From: Thermococcus barophilus MP | GTDB taxonomy: Archaea; Methanobacteriota_B; Thermococci; Thermococcales; Thermococcaceae | Direction: 5' to 3' | DNA: 64,000 nucleotides | Assembly (NCBI RefSeq): GCF_000151105.2 | Contig: NC_014804.1 | Location: forward strand, 1,178,001 to 1,242,000 | In this document: piece by piece, positions 47,274-56,132 of the stretch | How positions within the stretch are numbered: the first letter of the stretch is position 1 | How the letters are laid out: each line of letters opens with the position of its first letter | Translations under genes and position numbers: made by a program | The notes under the pieces: model-generated | Database searches by the model: none | What the model saw: only the letters and a program-made list of their open reading frames with translations | Told to the model about the DNA's origin: nothing

Positions 47274-49271
47274 TCAGCTGCTCCCTCCGTTACCCGGAGC
47301 GAAGACGCCGATTCTGACGGGTTTGTCCCTGACCACCGTCATTGCCCTGATTGAGACCTTTCCGTTCTCGTCGAGAACCTTGAGGGCAATCACGGAAATC
47401 TCCTTACCCGTCTGGGGGTTTCTGCCCGTCCACACTTCGAGGAACGTTCCTCCGAGGTACTCAGGCGGCATCTTTGATGTCATAGCCGGGCCGGCCACAG
47501 CCACGAAAACCTCTCCGCCCGAATCCATAACCGCCAGCTCAACGGGCGGGATGAACGGGCCAGTTCCAAAGTCCGTTACGTTGATGTACCTGAACTCGGG
47601 AAGCGGCGCGGGGTTAAAGGGCCCGGTACCGAAGTCTCCAAGGATGCCCTTAAGGAACGGGGCTGTGTTCCCGCGCTCCATGCGGAAGGCGGTGTACTCA
47701 CCGGTTTTCATCGGGGTAACCCCTCTGATGTCGTTCACCCGCTCACCCACGGGTGCATCCCTTACCCATCCTGCTCCCGTGGCTCCTGCGGCAAACCTTC
47801 CGGTCTCGGCCCTGAAGTTCACGAGCTGCTCCGCCAACTGTTTGAGGTCTGCCCTCTGGCTTGAAACCGGTTCAAAGGTCTCGTTGGTTGACGGCTCGAA
47901 GATGATTGGCATCATCGTGAACTCTTCCTCGCAGATCTCCATGGGTTCAAGTGTTGTGTTGATGTTGAGTTCAAGCGGCCGGTAACAGAAGCCTCCGTTC
48001 GGAGGGTCTGCCTTCGCCACAAAGCCTATGACCTCTCCATCTATTCCAGGTATCCGGTAAATTCCCTTCTTGTCGGGCGTTATCCTGTCTATCTCCCTTC
48101 CGGTTTTGGGATCCATGAGCACCATGACCCCGGGCTTTGATGAGTTGCTGAGAACCCGTATCCCAGTCCCGTTCTCCGGAACACCCACGAGGAGCATGGT
48201 CTCACTCCTCCCAAGCATTCCAAGGGGTGCCACTGCAAGCTCAAAGGTTATCCCGCCGTAGGTCTTTCCGGTGAGGTAGGCATCCTCGAAGGGAACAGGC
48301 TCGACGGTGACGTCCCCGGTGCCGGGCTCAAAGATGAAGGGCGCCAGTCCTGGTGATGGACATATCAGGGGATCTTCCGGCTCCTCAGGAATTGTGTTCA
48401 TGGTGTTGCTGTCGAGTGGAAGAGGCCGGTAACAGAAGCCTTCGTCGTCAGCTATGCCAACAAGTGTGGTGTTCACCGGCGGAACCTGATAAACCCCGTT
48501 TCCATCGGGTTTGACCCGCAGGACGGTCCTTCCGGTGCCGGGGTCAATGAGGCGCATGATTCCGGGTGAGTCCCCAAGGGCCTGGATCATAAAACCCTTC
48601 TTCGGAACACTTATCCTGACAACTGCCAGCTGACCGGCCCCCACGGTTCTGCCTCCCTCGCGAATTTGAAGGAGTGAACCGCTGCCGAAGTGATATATCT
48701 CCATGCTCCGGGTTTCATAGCTCTTGGTGAGCTCCATCATCCTGGCCACCATTTCGTCCCTGCTCAGGGGCACCATCTTTCCGTTATCCACAATGAAGAG
48801 CTTCCCGTCTTCTCTGTAAAACCCTTCTATCGGCTCGCCCGTGGTGGTGTTTTCCCAGTAGGCCGTCTCAACGGCGCTTATACCAATTAAATTCCTGAGC
48901 TCTGCCAGCTGGAGAGACTTCAAATACGCCAGCTTTTCCAGCAACAGAGTCTTTTCCCTTCCGGTCGAGTGCGTCGCATCGCGCTCAAGTGCCTTGGTCT
49001 CCTCAGCCAGACCGCTCAGCGTAGAAGGCTTAAGTCTGCTTTCAATATCTACAATCTCCGCATCGTATGTGGCGATCGCTTTCAAAAGGTTGTTCTGGTA
49101 TTTTTCTTCCTCCGAGATGCCCGGTGAAGTTGTGGTGGGCTGGGACGTGGTCCCCCCGGTTTTGGTTCCGGTCTCGGTAGCGTTTCCCTGGTCGATACAG
49201 CCTGAAATAAAGGCTCCGACCATCACAATTCCCAAAAGCAGTGCAAAGCCTGCAATTTTCCTTTTTTTCAT
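47274..49271 (-). CDS. Lipoprotein-like secreted protein with internal duplication
   Basis: A 665-residue secreted protein. The signal peptide ends with GAFISGC, a lipobox-like cleavage site, followed by a Thr-rich linker. The middle has a coiled-coil part (SEEEKYQNNLLKAIATYDAEI). Two similar units follow: GIMRLIDPGTGRTVLRVKPDGNGVYQVPP ... GFCYRPLPLD ... FIFEPGTGDVTVEPV and GVMVLMDPKTGREIDRITPDKKGIYRIPG ... GFCYRPLELN ... IIFEPSTNETFEPV, broken here to show the parallels. The C-terminal part has FGTGPFNPAPLPEFRYINVTDFGTGPF. Function unknown; anchored to the outer membrane face. ATG 49271 follows AGGGGTTTAAAA. Confidence 0.75.
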   Translation of the reverse strand: MKKRKIAGFALLLGIVMVGAFISGCIDQGNATETGTKTGGTTSQPTTTSPGISEEEKYQNNLLKAIATYDAEIVDIESRLKPSTLSGLAEETKALERDATHSTGREKTLLLEKLAYLKSLQLAELRNLIGISAVETAYWENTTTGEPIEGFYREDGKLFIVDNGKMVPLSRDEMVARMMELTKSYETRSMEIYHFGSGSLLQIREGGRTVGAGQLAVVRISVPKKGFMIQALGDSPGIMRLIDPGTGRTVLRVKPDGNGVYQVPPVNTTLVGIADDEGFCYRPLPLDSNTMNTIPEEPEDPLICPSPGLAPFIFEPGTGDVTVEPVPFEDAYLTGKTYGGITFELAVAPLGMLGRSETMLLVGVPENGTGIRVLSNSSKPGVMVLMDPKTGREIDRITPDKKGIYRIPGIDGEVIGFVAKADPPNGGFCYRPLELNINTTLEPMEICEEEFTMMPIIFEPSTNETFEPVSSQRADLKQLAEQLVNFRAETGRFAAGATGAGWVRDAPVGERVNDIRGVTPMKTGEYTAFRMERGNTAPFLKGILGDFGTGPFNPAPLPEFRYINVTDFGTGPFIPPVELAVMDSGGEVFVAVAGPAMTSKMPPEYLGGTFLEVWTGRNPQTGKEISVIALKVLDENGKVSIRAMTVVRDKPVRIGVFAPGNGGSS

Positions 49272-49407
49272 TTTTAAACCCCTTTCTGTCACGAAACACT
49301 GAAAAACAAAAGAGAACTGTATGGCAAGTGACTTATAAATTAAGTTAGATGACAGGGTATATAACAGTTATGCTTTACAAAATTTAAAGGATTAAACAGA
49401 AAGTGTA

Positions 49408-49941
49408 TCACCTTTTAATAGCAATAAGAGACGTAAACACCGCTATCAGTGCTATTTCGTAGGTCTCTATCAGCGCCACCGAGGGCCAATGAACAAAGGT
49501 TCCCAGCAGGGCGAGTGCAAAGAGTGCCACGGAGCCGTAACGGATAGCTCTGTTCTTCGAACCCGCCCCGTAGATGAGCATCCCAAGGAAGAACTGCACG
49601 AAGAAGTAGGTCGAGACAAAGCCATGCGGCCGCGTCCCGGCATGAAAAACGCCAATGAGCGCAAGGAAGATGGCGGAGATGCTGATGTAGGCTCCTCCAA
49701 TGGTCCCTAGCTTGTTTTCCGCGGAGAACATCAAGTACACCGAAAACGCAAGCATGAACACCGCTGTGACCATCAGCCCGTAGTTGTATATACCCGGAGC
49801 CTGCGCCATCTCTGGCGAGCCAAGGTCGCTCAGGGCGTTTCTCCAGAAGGAAAACCAGGGATTTTTGCCTATGCTCCATGCGACAAAGAGCCAGTATACT
49901 ACAACGCCGGCTATTCCTAAGTACTTGAGGTGCCTCATCAT
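49408..49941 (-). CDS. DUF998 membrane protein
   Basis: A 177-residue protein with six membrane helices. WRNALSDLGSPEMAQAPGIYNYGLM is the DUF998 signature, and FHAGTRPHGFVSTYFFVQFFLG a second conserved block. Function unknown; the family has been linked to membrane lipid or respiration-associated genes but without firm evidence. Start ATG 49941 or 49938. Confidence 0.85.
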   Translation of the reverse strand: MMRHLKYLGIAGVVVYWLFVAWSIGKNPWFSFWRNALSDLGSPEMAQAPGIYNYGLMVTAVFMLAFSVYLMFSAENKLGTIGGAYISISAIFLALIGVFHAGTRPHGFVSTYFFVQFFLGMLIYGAGSKNRAIRYGSVALFALALLGTFVHWPSVALIETYEIALIAVFTSLIAIKR

Positions 49942-50014
49942 GATATCAGTTTGACTCAGAGAAAATAAAAGTTTTCCCTAAAACCGAAAATAATATTTAA
50001 AGAGTTATGAAACA

Positions 50015-51115
50015 TCAGAGAAGCCCCTCTATGAGCTCCCTGACGTTGCTTCTTGCCTTACTGCGGAGCCTTTCGAGATGACTGCTCAAAGCCTCACCAA
50101 TGCCGTGGACGAAGAGGCTCATCGCCTCGTCGCTGTCGAGTCCCCTCGACCTCAGGTAGAAGAGCGCATCTTCGTCGAACTGTCTAACGGCTGAGGAGTG
50201 GAAGGCCGACTCGATTTCGCCGGTGTCGACCTCAAGCATCGGCACGCTGACGCCGAGTGAACCCTCGTCCATTATGGTCACCTGCGAGATTACACCGCTC
50301 GATGAGTTCCTGGCGCTCTCCAAGACCTTGGCAACCCCCCTGTGAACCGTCCAGCCGTTCTCGTATGAAAAGCCGTGAACCCTCGTCTCGCTTTTGCTCC
50401 TTTCGCCGTACTGGAGGACGTTGGTGAGGTAGTCCACCGAGCTTCCAATGGCTATGGGCATGCCCCTGAGGATAAGCTCGCTTTTTGCCCCTTCAAGGGA
50501 GTAGTCCTCGCGGTGGTGGCTCATCTCCCCGGCGCTTATGACTGTGAATGCCTTAACTCTGGTTCCTCCCCCGAGGCTTGCCCTGAGGAGGTAGTGGGAT
50601 AAAGAGCTGTGCCTTCCAACGGTAAGGACTTCAAGCTCGGCGTTCTTAGCTTTGAGCTCGACCACGAGGGATTTAGTCCCTTCTTTAGTTAAATCGTAGA
50701 TTATTATCGGGGCCCTGACGTTCTCGGCCTCGATGCTTATGTGGTGGCTGATGAAGGCATTGGCCGAGAGATGGGAGACTATGACGAGGGGCTCCACCAG
50801 GTCTCTGGTAATCCTCAGCCTGTACGTTTTCCTGAGGGCGTAGAAGTGGAAGCCGAGGATTCTCGACTCTTCGGGCTGAGAAAGGCCCAGCGTCCCCTCG
50901 CTCAGCTCAACTCCTCCAGGAAGGCTAAACTCGACATCGCTTCCCGATAAAACGATGTGCCCCTTTATCGGAACCTCACCGCCTTTAGCCTCTGTCGGCA
51001 GTTTGAGCGGCGAGTTCTCCTCGAAGAGCTTCCACTTGGTGTAGCTCTTTATGGTTGGGCTGTCGCCGTACTTCTGGTAGGTTAACCTTTTGAGTGCTTC
51101 CCTCTCAATAAACAT
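50015..51115 (-). CDS. sufD: Fe-S cluster assembly protein SufD
   Basis: A 366-residue SufB/SufD-family protein forming the right-handed beta-helix core. FHSSAVRQFDEDALFYLRSRGLDSDEAMSLFVHGIGEALS is the C-terminal SufBD signature. SufD pairs with SufB and SufC as the cluster scaffold. It overlaps the end of sufB by one base (TGATG), giving the order sufC-sufB-sufD. Confidence 0.94.
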   Translation of the reverse strand: MFIEREALKRLTYQKYGDSPTIKSYTKWKLFEENSPLKLPTEAKGGEVPIKGHIVLSGSDVEFSLPGGVELSEGTLGLSQPEESRILGFHFYALRKTYRLRITRDLVEPLVIVSHLSANAFISHHISIEAENVRAPIIIYDLTKEGTKSLVVELKAKNAELEVLTVGRHSSLSHYLLRASLGGGTRVKAFTVISAGEMSHHREDYSLEGAKSELILRGMPIAIGSSVDYLTNVLQYGERSKSETRVHGFSYENGWTVHRGVAKVLESARNSSSGVISQVTIMDEGSLGVSVPMLEVDTGEIESAFHSSAVRQFDEDALFYLRSRGLDSDEAMSLFVHGIGEALSSHLERLRSKARSNVRELIEGLL

Positions 51116-52542
51116 CAGCCAACACCCCCGACCTCGCTGAACTCAAGCTCTATGACCTTCTTGAGCACCTCCACGTACTCGAAGGGCAGTCCCTCAAGGA
51201 TTTCGCTGATGAAGCCGAGAACTATGAGGCTCTTCGCCTCTTCCTCGCTTATTCCGCGGGAGTTCATGTAGAAGAGCTTGTCCTCTCCGAGCTTCCCGGT
51301 CGTTGCCTCGTGGATTATGCTCGCTGTAGGCTCGTCGCTCTGGTTGTGCGGATAGGTGTAGGCCCTGCTCTCCTCGTCGAGGATTAGTGAGTCACACGAG
51401 ACCGTGGCGGTGGAGTTCTTCGCGCCCTTGAGGATCCTCACCAGCCCGCGGTAGATGTTTATCCCGCCGTTGGCGCTTATGCTCTTGGAGACTATCTTTG
51501 AGCTCGTGTTTGGTGCCAGATGTACCGTCTTTGCACCAGTATCCTTGAGGTAGGGCCCATTACTGAGAGAAACAACATATTGGGCTGTCCTAGCACCTTC
51601 TCCCCTGAGGATGCTTGAAGGATAGGTGTAAGTTATTTTGCTTCCTATGCTGCCCTCAATCCACTCGACGTAGGCGTTTTCCTCTATTATTGCCCTCTTG
51701 TTGTTGAAGTTGATGACGTTCCTGCTCCAGTTCTGTATCGTGGTGAACTTGACGGTGGCGTTTTTGTGGGCGTAAATCTCGACCATGCCGTCGTGGAAGG
51801 AGAAGCCCTTGTACATCGGCGCCGAACAGCCTTCAATGAAGTGTATGTAGCTCCCCTCGTCCGCGACCAAAAGCGTGTGCTCGAACTGCCCCTCCAATGC
51901 GGAGCCTATAACGAAGAAAGCTTCGACCGGGAAGGGGATTCTGACACCCTTCGGCACGTAAACGAAGACCCCACCGCTCCAGAGGGCGTGGTGTAAGGCT
52001 GAAAACTTGTGCTCTCCTGCTGGGAATACCCTGCCGAAGTACTTCTTCACAAGGTCGGGGTACCTCTGGACAGCCTCCTCCATGGGGAGCATTATTATGC
52101 CCTTCTTCTCGAACTCCTCTTTGAGCTTCGAATAGACGCTTTCGCTGTCAAAAACTGCTGTTAAGCCAGAGAGAAACTTCTTCTCTATCTCTGGAATATT
52201 TAAGCGCTCAAATGTTCTCCTGATGTTTTCTGGCAAATCGTCCCAATCCCTAACTTCACTGCCTATCTCAGGCTTGGAGTAAAGGGTGAGGCTCTCAAGG
52301 TCGAGCTCCTCTATCCCAACAACCCACTTGGGCATCGGAAGCTTATGGAATAGCTCAAGTGCCTTGAGGCGGTGCCTGAGCATCCATTCCGGCTCGTTCT
52401 TTATCCGCGAGAGCTCTTCGATCATGTCCTTTGTCAGCTCTCCCTTGAGCTCTATCTCCTTGGGGTATGATACCGCCGTCCCAAGTATCTCCTCAAGTGA
52501 TCCAGCTTTGAGTATCTCCTCAAGCCTTGACTGCTGTCCCAT
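51115..52542 (-). CDS. sufB: Fe-S cluster assembly scaffold SufB
   Basis: A 475-residue SufB. SALHHALWSGGVFVYVPKGVRIPFPVEAFF and EGCSAPMYKGFSFHDGMVEIYAHKNATVKF are the N-terminal and central family blocks; TATVSCDSLILDEESRAYTYPHNQSDEPTA with HEATTGKLGEDKLFYMNSRGISEEEA (catalytic Cys and cluster-site Glu/His) close the C-terminus; blocks are given in pieces. It builds and transfers [4Fe-4S]/[2Fe-2S] clusters. Starts 23 bases inside sufC. Composition shifts along the gene. Confidence 0.95.
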   Translation of the reverse strand: MGQQSRLEEILKAGSLEEILGTAVSYPKEIELKGELTKDMIEELSRIKNEPEWMLRHRLKALELFHKLPMPKWVVGIEELDLESLTLYSKPEIGSEVRDWDDLPENIRRTFERLNIPEIEKKFLSGLTAVFDSESVYSKLKEEFEKKGIIMLPMEEAVQRYPDLVKKYFGRVFPAGEHKFSALHHALWSGGVFVYVPKGVRIPFPVEAFFVIGSALEGQFEHTLLVADEGSYIHFIEGCSAPMYKGFSFHDGMVEIYAHKNATVKFTTIQNWSRNVINFNNKRAIIEENAYVEWIEGSIGSKITYTYPSSILRGEGARTAQYVVSLSNGPYLKDTGAKTVHLAPNTSSKIVSKSISANGGINIYRGLVRILKGAKNSTATVSCDSLILDEESRAYTYPHNQSDEPTASIIHEATTGKLGEDKLFYMNSRGISEEEAKSLIVLGFISEILEGLPFEYVEVLKKVIELEFSEVGGVG

Positions 52543-53263
52543 TTTCCTCCACCGCCGCGAATCCCTTCTCCTCTATGAGCTTCACAAGCTCAACGCCACC
52601 TGAAGCTACAAGCTTGCCTTCCTTCAGCACGTGCACCCTCTGGGGGTTCAGGTACTCCAGAATCCTTCCGTAGTGGGTGATTAGGAGTATCGCCGTCCCC
52701 TCGCTGTGCAGCTTGGCTATAACCCCCGCGATGACCTTGAGGGAATCCACATCAACTCCGCTGTCCGGCTCGTCAAGGATCAGGAGCTTTGGCCTCACGA
52801 GATAAGCCTGGAGCATCTCAAGCTTCTTCCTCTCACCGCCTGAAAAGCCTACGTTGAGCTCCCTGGAGAGAATTGAGCTGTCAAAGCCGAGCTCTTCCAC
52901 AGCATTAAAGATTATTTCATAGGCTTCAACCTCATCCACGCCCCTTAAATTTTTCAGTACCCTCTGGAGGAACTGGAGAACCTTAACTCCCTCAACTTCA
53001 ACCGGATGCTGGAAGCTGAGGAATATACCATTCCTTGCTCTCTCCTCCGGCTTCATTTTAGTTATATCCCTGCCAGCAAAGATTATTCTTCCCGAGCTTA
53101 CTTTATACCTTGGATGACCCGCTATGGTTAAAGCCAGTGTAGATTTTCCACTACCATTTGGGCCCATAACAACGTGAAGCTCGCCCTCGCCAATGCTGAG
53201 TGTGATACCCCTAAGTATCTCTTTATCCATAACTTTGACGTGTAAATCTTCCACTTTCAGCAT
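52520..53263 (-). CDS. sufC: Fe-S assembly ATPase SufC
   Basis: A 247-residue ABC-type ATPase. Walker A GPNGSGKSTLALTIAG, the Q-loop FLSFQHPVEVEGV, signature VGFSGGERKKLEMLQ and Walker B LLILDEPDSGVDVDSLK are all present. It drives conformational change in SufBD during cluster assembly. ATG 53263 is preceded by GGTGAT with four-base spacing. First gene of sufCBD. Confidence 0.95.
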   Translation of the reverse strand: MLKVEDLHVKVMDKEILRGITLSIGEGELHVVMGPNGSGKSTLALTIAGHPRYKVSSGRIIFAGRDITKMKPEERARNGIFLSFQHPVEVEGVKVLQFLQRVLKNLRGVDEVEAYEIIFNAVEELGFDSSILSRELNVGFSGGERKKLEMLQAYLVRPKLLILDEPDSGVDVDSLKVIAGVIAKLHSEGTAILLITHYGRILEYLNPQRVHVLKEGKLVASGGVELVKLIEEKGFAAVEENGTAVKA

Positions 53264-53372
53264 GTTCATCACCGTCCTTTAACTACACGGAATTGGGTAG
53301 AAAAGTTCACTTTTAAAACCTTTCTTCACAAATATGTGTAATGAAAAATTAAAGATGTCACAATCCAGAAAC

Positions 53373-54470
53373 TCACAACATGAATTTGTTCATCTCCTCA
53401 AGAGCATCAAGAATTCTCTTGAACTCCTCTGGTTTTCCTTGAGTTACAACTCTCTCAGGTCTGAATGGACAGTCACAATATGGATACTCCAGAAACGCTT
53501 GATACGTTCCGATTTCTCTTGCAATCCTAATTATCTCCTCCTTGTCCATTCCCAAAAGAGGCCTGTGTATTGGAAAACGGACACTCATGGTCTCAAAATA
53601 GAGATTAGTCAGCGTCTGTGAAGCAACTTGCCCAAGTGAATCGCCAGTCACAATACCCAGTGCGCCTTTCTCTTTTGCTATCTCAGCAGCTCTCCTCAGC
53701 ATTGCTATCTTGCACACAACGCATGTCCATTCTCTCATATTGAGCCTGTTCAATGCCACAACATATGGCTTCAGAACTTCAAAGTGGTTCTCTATGATGA
53801 GCTCAATATCCCTTGGAGAATAGTCATTGAGTATATTAACGGTCTTTTCTACGACTTTTCTTGCATTCTTTCCTTGATCAAAGTGAACCGCTATAATCTC
53901 TGCCCCCCTTTTCATCATAAGAAATGCTGCCACCGGGGAATCAATGCCGCCGCTTAAAAGAGCAACGACTTTCCCCTGGGTGCTTACTGGCAAGCCACCG
54001 ACACCTTTGATTTTTTCAAAGAAAACATACGCCTTTTTCTTTATAATCTCAATACCAATTGTGAGCTCTGGATTTTCCAGATCAACTTTCCAGCCAAATT
54101 CCCTAACAATGAATGCACCGATTTCTCTATTAATCTCAACAGAAGTTTTGAGAAAAGTCTTGTCCAACCGCTGGGTTTCCACTTTGAAGCTCTTTGGATT
54201 CAGACCTTTCAGGGCTTCTCTTAAATAGTTTGGCACTTCCTCGTAGCTCATCTCTCTCGCCGGTGAAACAGAAACAACTCCAGGAACTTTCGCTATGATT
54301 TTTGCAGCATCATCGGGGGCATCAACTAAGATCCTCCCTCGAATCAGCTCGGCTTTTGCTTCAATACCCTTTCTCCTTAATGCAGCTAAGATATTTTCCA
54401 TCAGCTTCCTTTCAAATTCTCTCCGCCTTCCCCTCTTTACTGCTATTTCTCCGTATCTGACCAGTATCAT
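53373..54470 (-). CDS. thiI: tRNA 4-thiouridine synthetase ThiI
   Basis: A 365-residue ThiI. The N-terminal ferredoxin-like and THUMP domain (VRYGEIAVKRGRRREFERKL to GVVSVSPAREMS) precedes the PP-loop ATPase with ALLSGGIDSPVAAFLMM near residue 175, then VVCKIAMLR and GDSLGQVASQTL, and YCDCPFRPE at the end. It adenylates U8 of tRNA for thiolation and may serve thiamine synthesis. Like most archaeal forms it has no rhodanese domain, so the sulfur donor differs from bacteria. Two bases after the E1-like gene. Confidence 0.94.
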   Translation of the reverse strand: MILVRYGEIAVKRGRRREFERKLMENILAALRRKGIEAKAELIRGRILVDAPDDAAKIIAKVPGVVSVSPAREMSYEEVPNYLREALKGLNPKSFKVETQRLDKTFLKTSVEINREIGAFIVREFGWKVDLENPELTIGIEIIKKKAYVFFEKIKGVGGLPVSTQGKVVALLSGGIDSPVAAFLMMKRGAEIIAVHFDQGKNARKVVEKTVNILNDYSPRDIELIIENHFEVLKPYVVALNRLNMREWTCVVCKIAMLRRAAEIAKEKGALGIVTGDSLGQVASQTLTNLYFETMSVRFPIHRPLLGMDKEEIIRIAREIGTYQAFLEYPYCDCPFRPERVVTQGKPEEFKRILDALEEMNKFML

Positions 54471-54472
54471 AA

Positions 54473-55432
54473 TTAACCACCCAAATAGCGTGCAAAGAAG
54501 TTTTTGGCTTCCTTTTCGTCTTCTACTCCCCTGACTACCATCCTTCCACTTTTGAATATCAAAATTTCAGCGTAGTCGTCCTCGAACTGTATGAACTGTG
54601 GGGTCTTGAGGTACTCTTTGCCCAGAGCTTCAAGCCTCTTGGCAAGGTCATCAAGGTTTACAGACATCTTTTCTGGCGGTGTTACCTGGATTGAGCCGTC
54701 GCACATCCTCTCAATTTTCATCTGCTTTTCCAAGAACGTAAAGTTGTGCCTAATGCAGGCTTCACAGTCATCTCTTCTTGGAATCTCTATCTTCTCAAAA
54801 TCCAAGGTCTTTGTATCAAAGAAAATCATTTCACTTTTCACTTCCTCTCCCAAGAGTATTTTTACCGCAAGTGCAACTGCAAGTGAGGCAGCCAAAGGAG
54901 GAACATAGCTCATTATTCCAGCAACGGCGCATGTGGGCATGGGCCTTGAGGGTAGTTTGGGCATTAGACAGCGGAAACAGGCAGTTTTTCCGGGAATTAT
55001 TGGCATTATGTTGCCATACGTGCTTAAAACTCCAACATAAATCCATGGCTTTCCAGTTTTTACCGCATAGTCGTTTATGACTTGGCGCGTGTAGATGTTG
55101 TCTGTTCCGTCAAGAATCAAGTCAGCCTCATCCAAAAGGTTTACGGTTGACGGATTTAGATCCTCAAAATAGCCCTTAACTCCAAATTTTTCCTTTAAAA
55201 CTTCGACCTTTGGTTTTTCCACATCTTCTTCGTCATAGATAGTTCTCGGCAGATCATTGTAGTCCACAAAATCCCTATCAACAACTATAATCTCGCCAAC
55301 ACCAACTTTTTTTAGAAAATAAACCTCCCAGCTCCCAAGTGCTCCAGCTCCCACTACTGCAACCTTAGATTTCATGAGCTTTTTCTGACCTTCTAAACCG
55401 ATGATTGGAAAGTGTCTTGAAAATATCTCCAT
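54473..55432 (-). CDS. MoeB/ThiF/HesA-family E1-like activating enzyme
   Basis: A 319-residue adenylyltransferase. VAVVGAGALGSWEVYFLKKVGVG is the ATP-binding motif, VDRDFVDYNDLPR the substrate-binding region, and the zinc site is CFRCL with later CEAC. It adenylates the C-terminal Gly of a ubiquitin-like sulfur carrier (MoaD, ThiS, SAMP). A 75-residue C-terminal domain (PPEKMSVNLDDLAKRLEALG...) is additional. Pairing with thiI suggests delivery of sulfur to tRNA or cofactors. ATG 55432 has GGTGAT with four-base spacing. Confidence 0.92.
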   Translation of the reverse strand: MEIFSRHFPIIGLEGQKKLMKSKVAVVGAGALGSWEVYFLKKVGVGEIIVVDRDFVDYNDLPRTIYDEEDVEKPKVEVLKEKFGVKGYFEDLNPSTVNLLDEADLILDGTDNIYTRQVINDYAVKTGKPWIYVGVLSTYGNIMPIIPGKTACFRCLMPKLPSRPMPTCAVAGIMSYVPPLAASLAVALAVKILLGEEVKSEMIFFDTKTLDFEKIEIPRRDDCEACIRHNFTFLEKQMKIERMCDGSIQVTPPEKMSVNLDDLAKRLEALGKEYLKTPQFIQFEDDYAEILIFKSGRMVVRGVEDEKEAKNFFARYLGG

Positions 55433-55521
55433 ATCCATCACCAAACTTCATTACACTCCCACTATTTATGAAGTTATCCTCAACAAATAAATCTGAGAAA
55501 AATAGGGGAGATATAGAAAAT

Positions 55522-56046
55522 TCAGCCTCCAGCTTGGAGAAGAAGTCCCGGAAGCTGGGGCTGCCTCTGGCCGAGCTCCTGATCGAGCATGAATATGACC
55601 TGAGGGCTGTCCTTTGCGAACTTGAGCTTGTCCACTATCTTCTTGACGTTTGCCTCCTCCTCGACCTGCTCGTTGATGAACCACTCGAGGAAGGCCCTCG
55701 TCGAGTAGTCCTTTTCCTCCTCAGCTAAAGCCGCTAACTCGTGTATGTGTCTGGTTATGAACTGCTCGTGCTCGTAGGCGGCCTCAAAGGCTGCAAGCGG
55801 TGAATCCCACTCCTTAGGTGGCTGCTCTATTGCTTTCAGCTCGACCCTGCCATTCCTGTCGTAGATGTAGTTGTAGAACCTCAGGGCATGTCCGAGTTCT
55901 TCTTCAGCTTGTGCCTTCATCCAGTTAGCAAAGCCTTCAAGGTTGAGATCCTCGAAGTAGGCTGCCATTGCAAAATACAGGTATGCAGAATACAGCTCTC
56001 TGTTGAGTTGTTCATTTAGGGCTTTTAACATCTTTTCGCTCAGCAT
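55522..56046 (-). CDS. Ferritin
   Basis: A 174-residue ferritin. [35 protein letters not shown] (EExxH ferroxidase residues), and [33 protein letters not shown] define the four-helix bundle with di-iron ligands. It oxidises and stores iron in a 24-mer shell and protects from Fe-driven oxidation. ATG 56046 has GGTGAT with four-base spacing. Together with FTR1 and the iron boxes it shows iron storage and uptake encoded within 12 kb. Confidence 0.95.
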   Translation of the reverse strand: MLSEKMLKALNEQLNRELYSAYLYFAMAAYFEDLNLEGFANWMKAQAEEELGHALRFYNYIYDRNGRVELKAIEQPPKEWDSPLAAFEAAYEHEQFITRHIHELAALAEEEKDYSTRAFLEWFINEQVEEEANVKKIVDKLKFAKDSPQVIFMLDQELGQRQPQLPGLLLQAGG

Positions 56047-56132
56047 TTTCATCACCAAACTATAGTTACGAGGAGTTACTTAAAAGCTTTCGCTTTATAC
56101 CTTACCAAATCAATTATTTAAATCCAAGAAAA

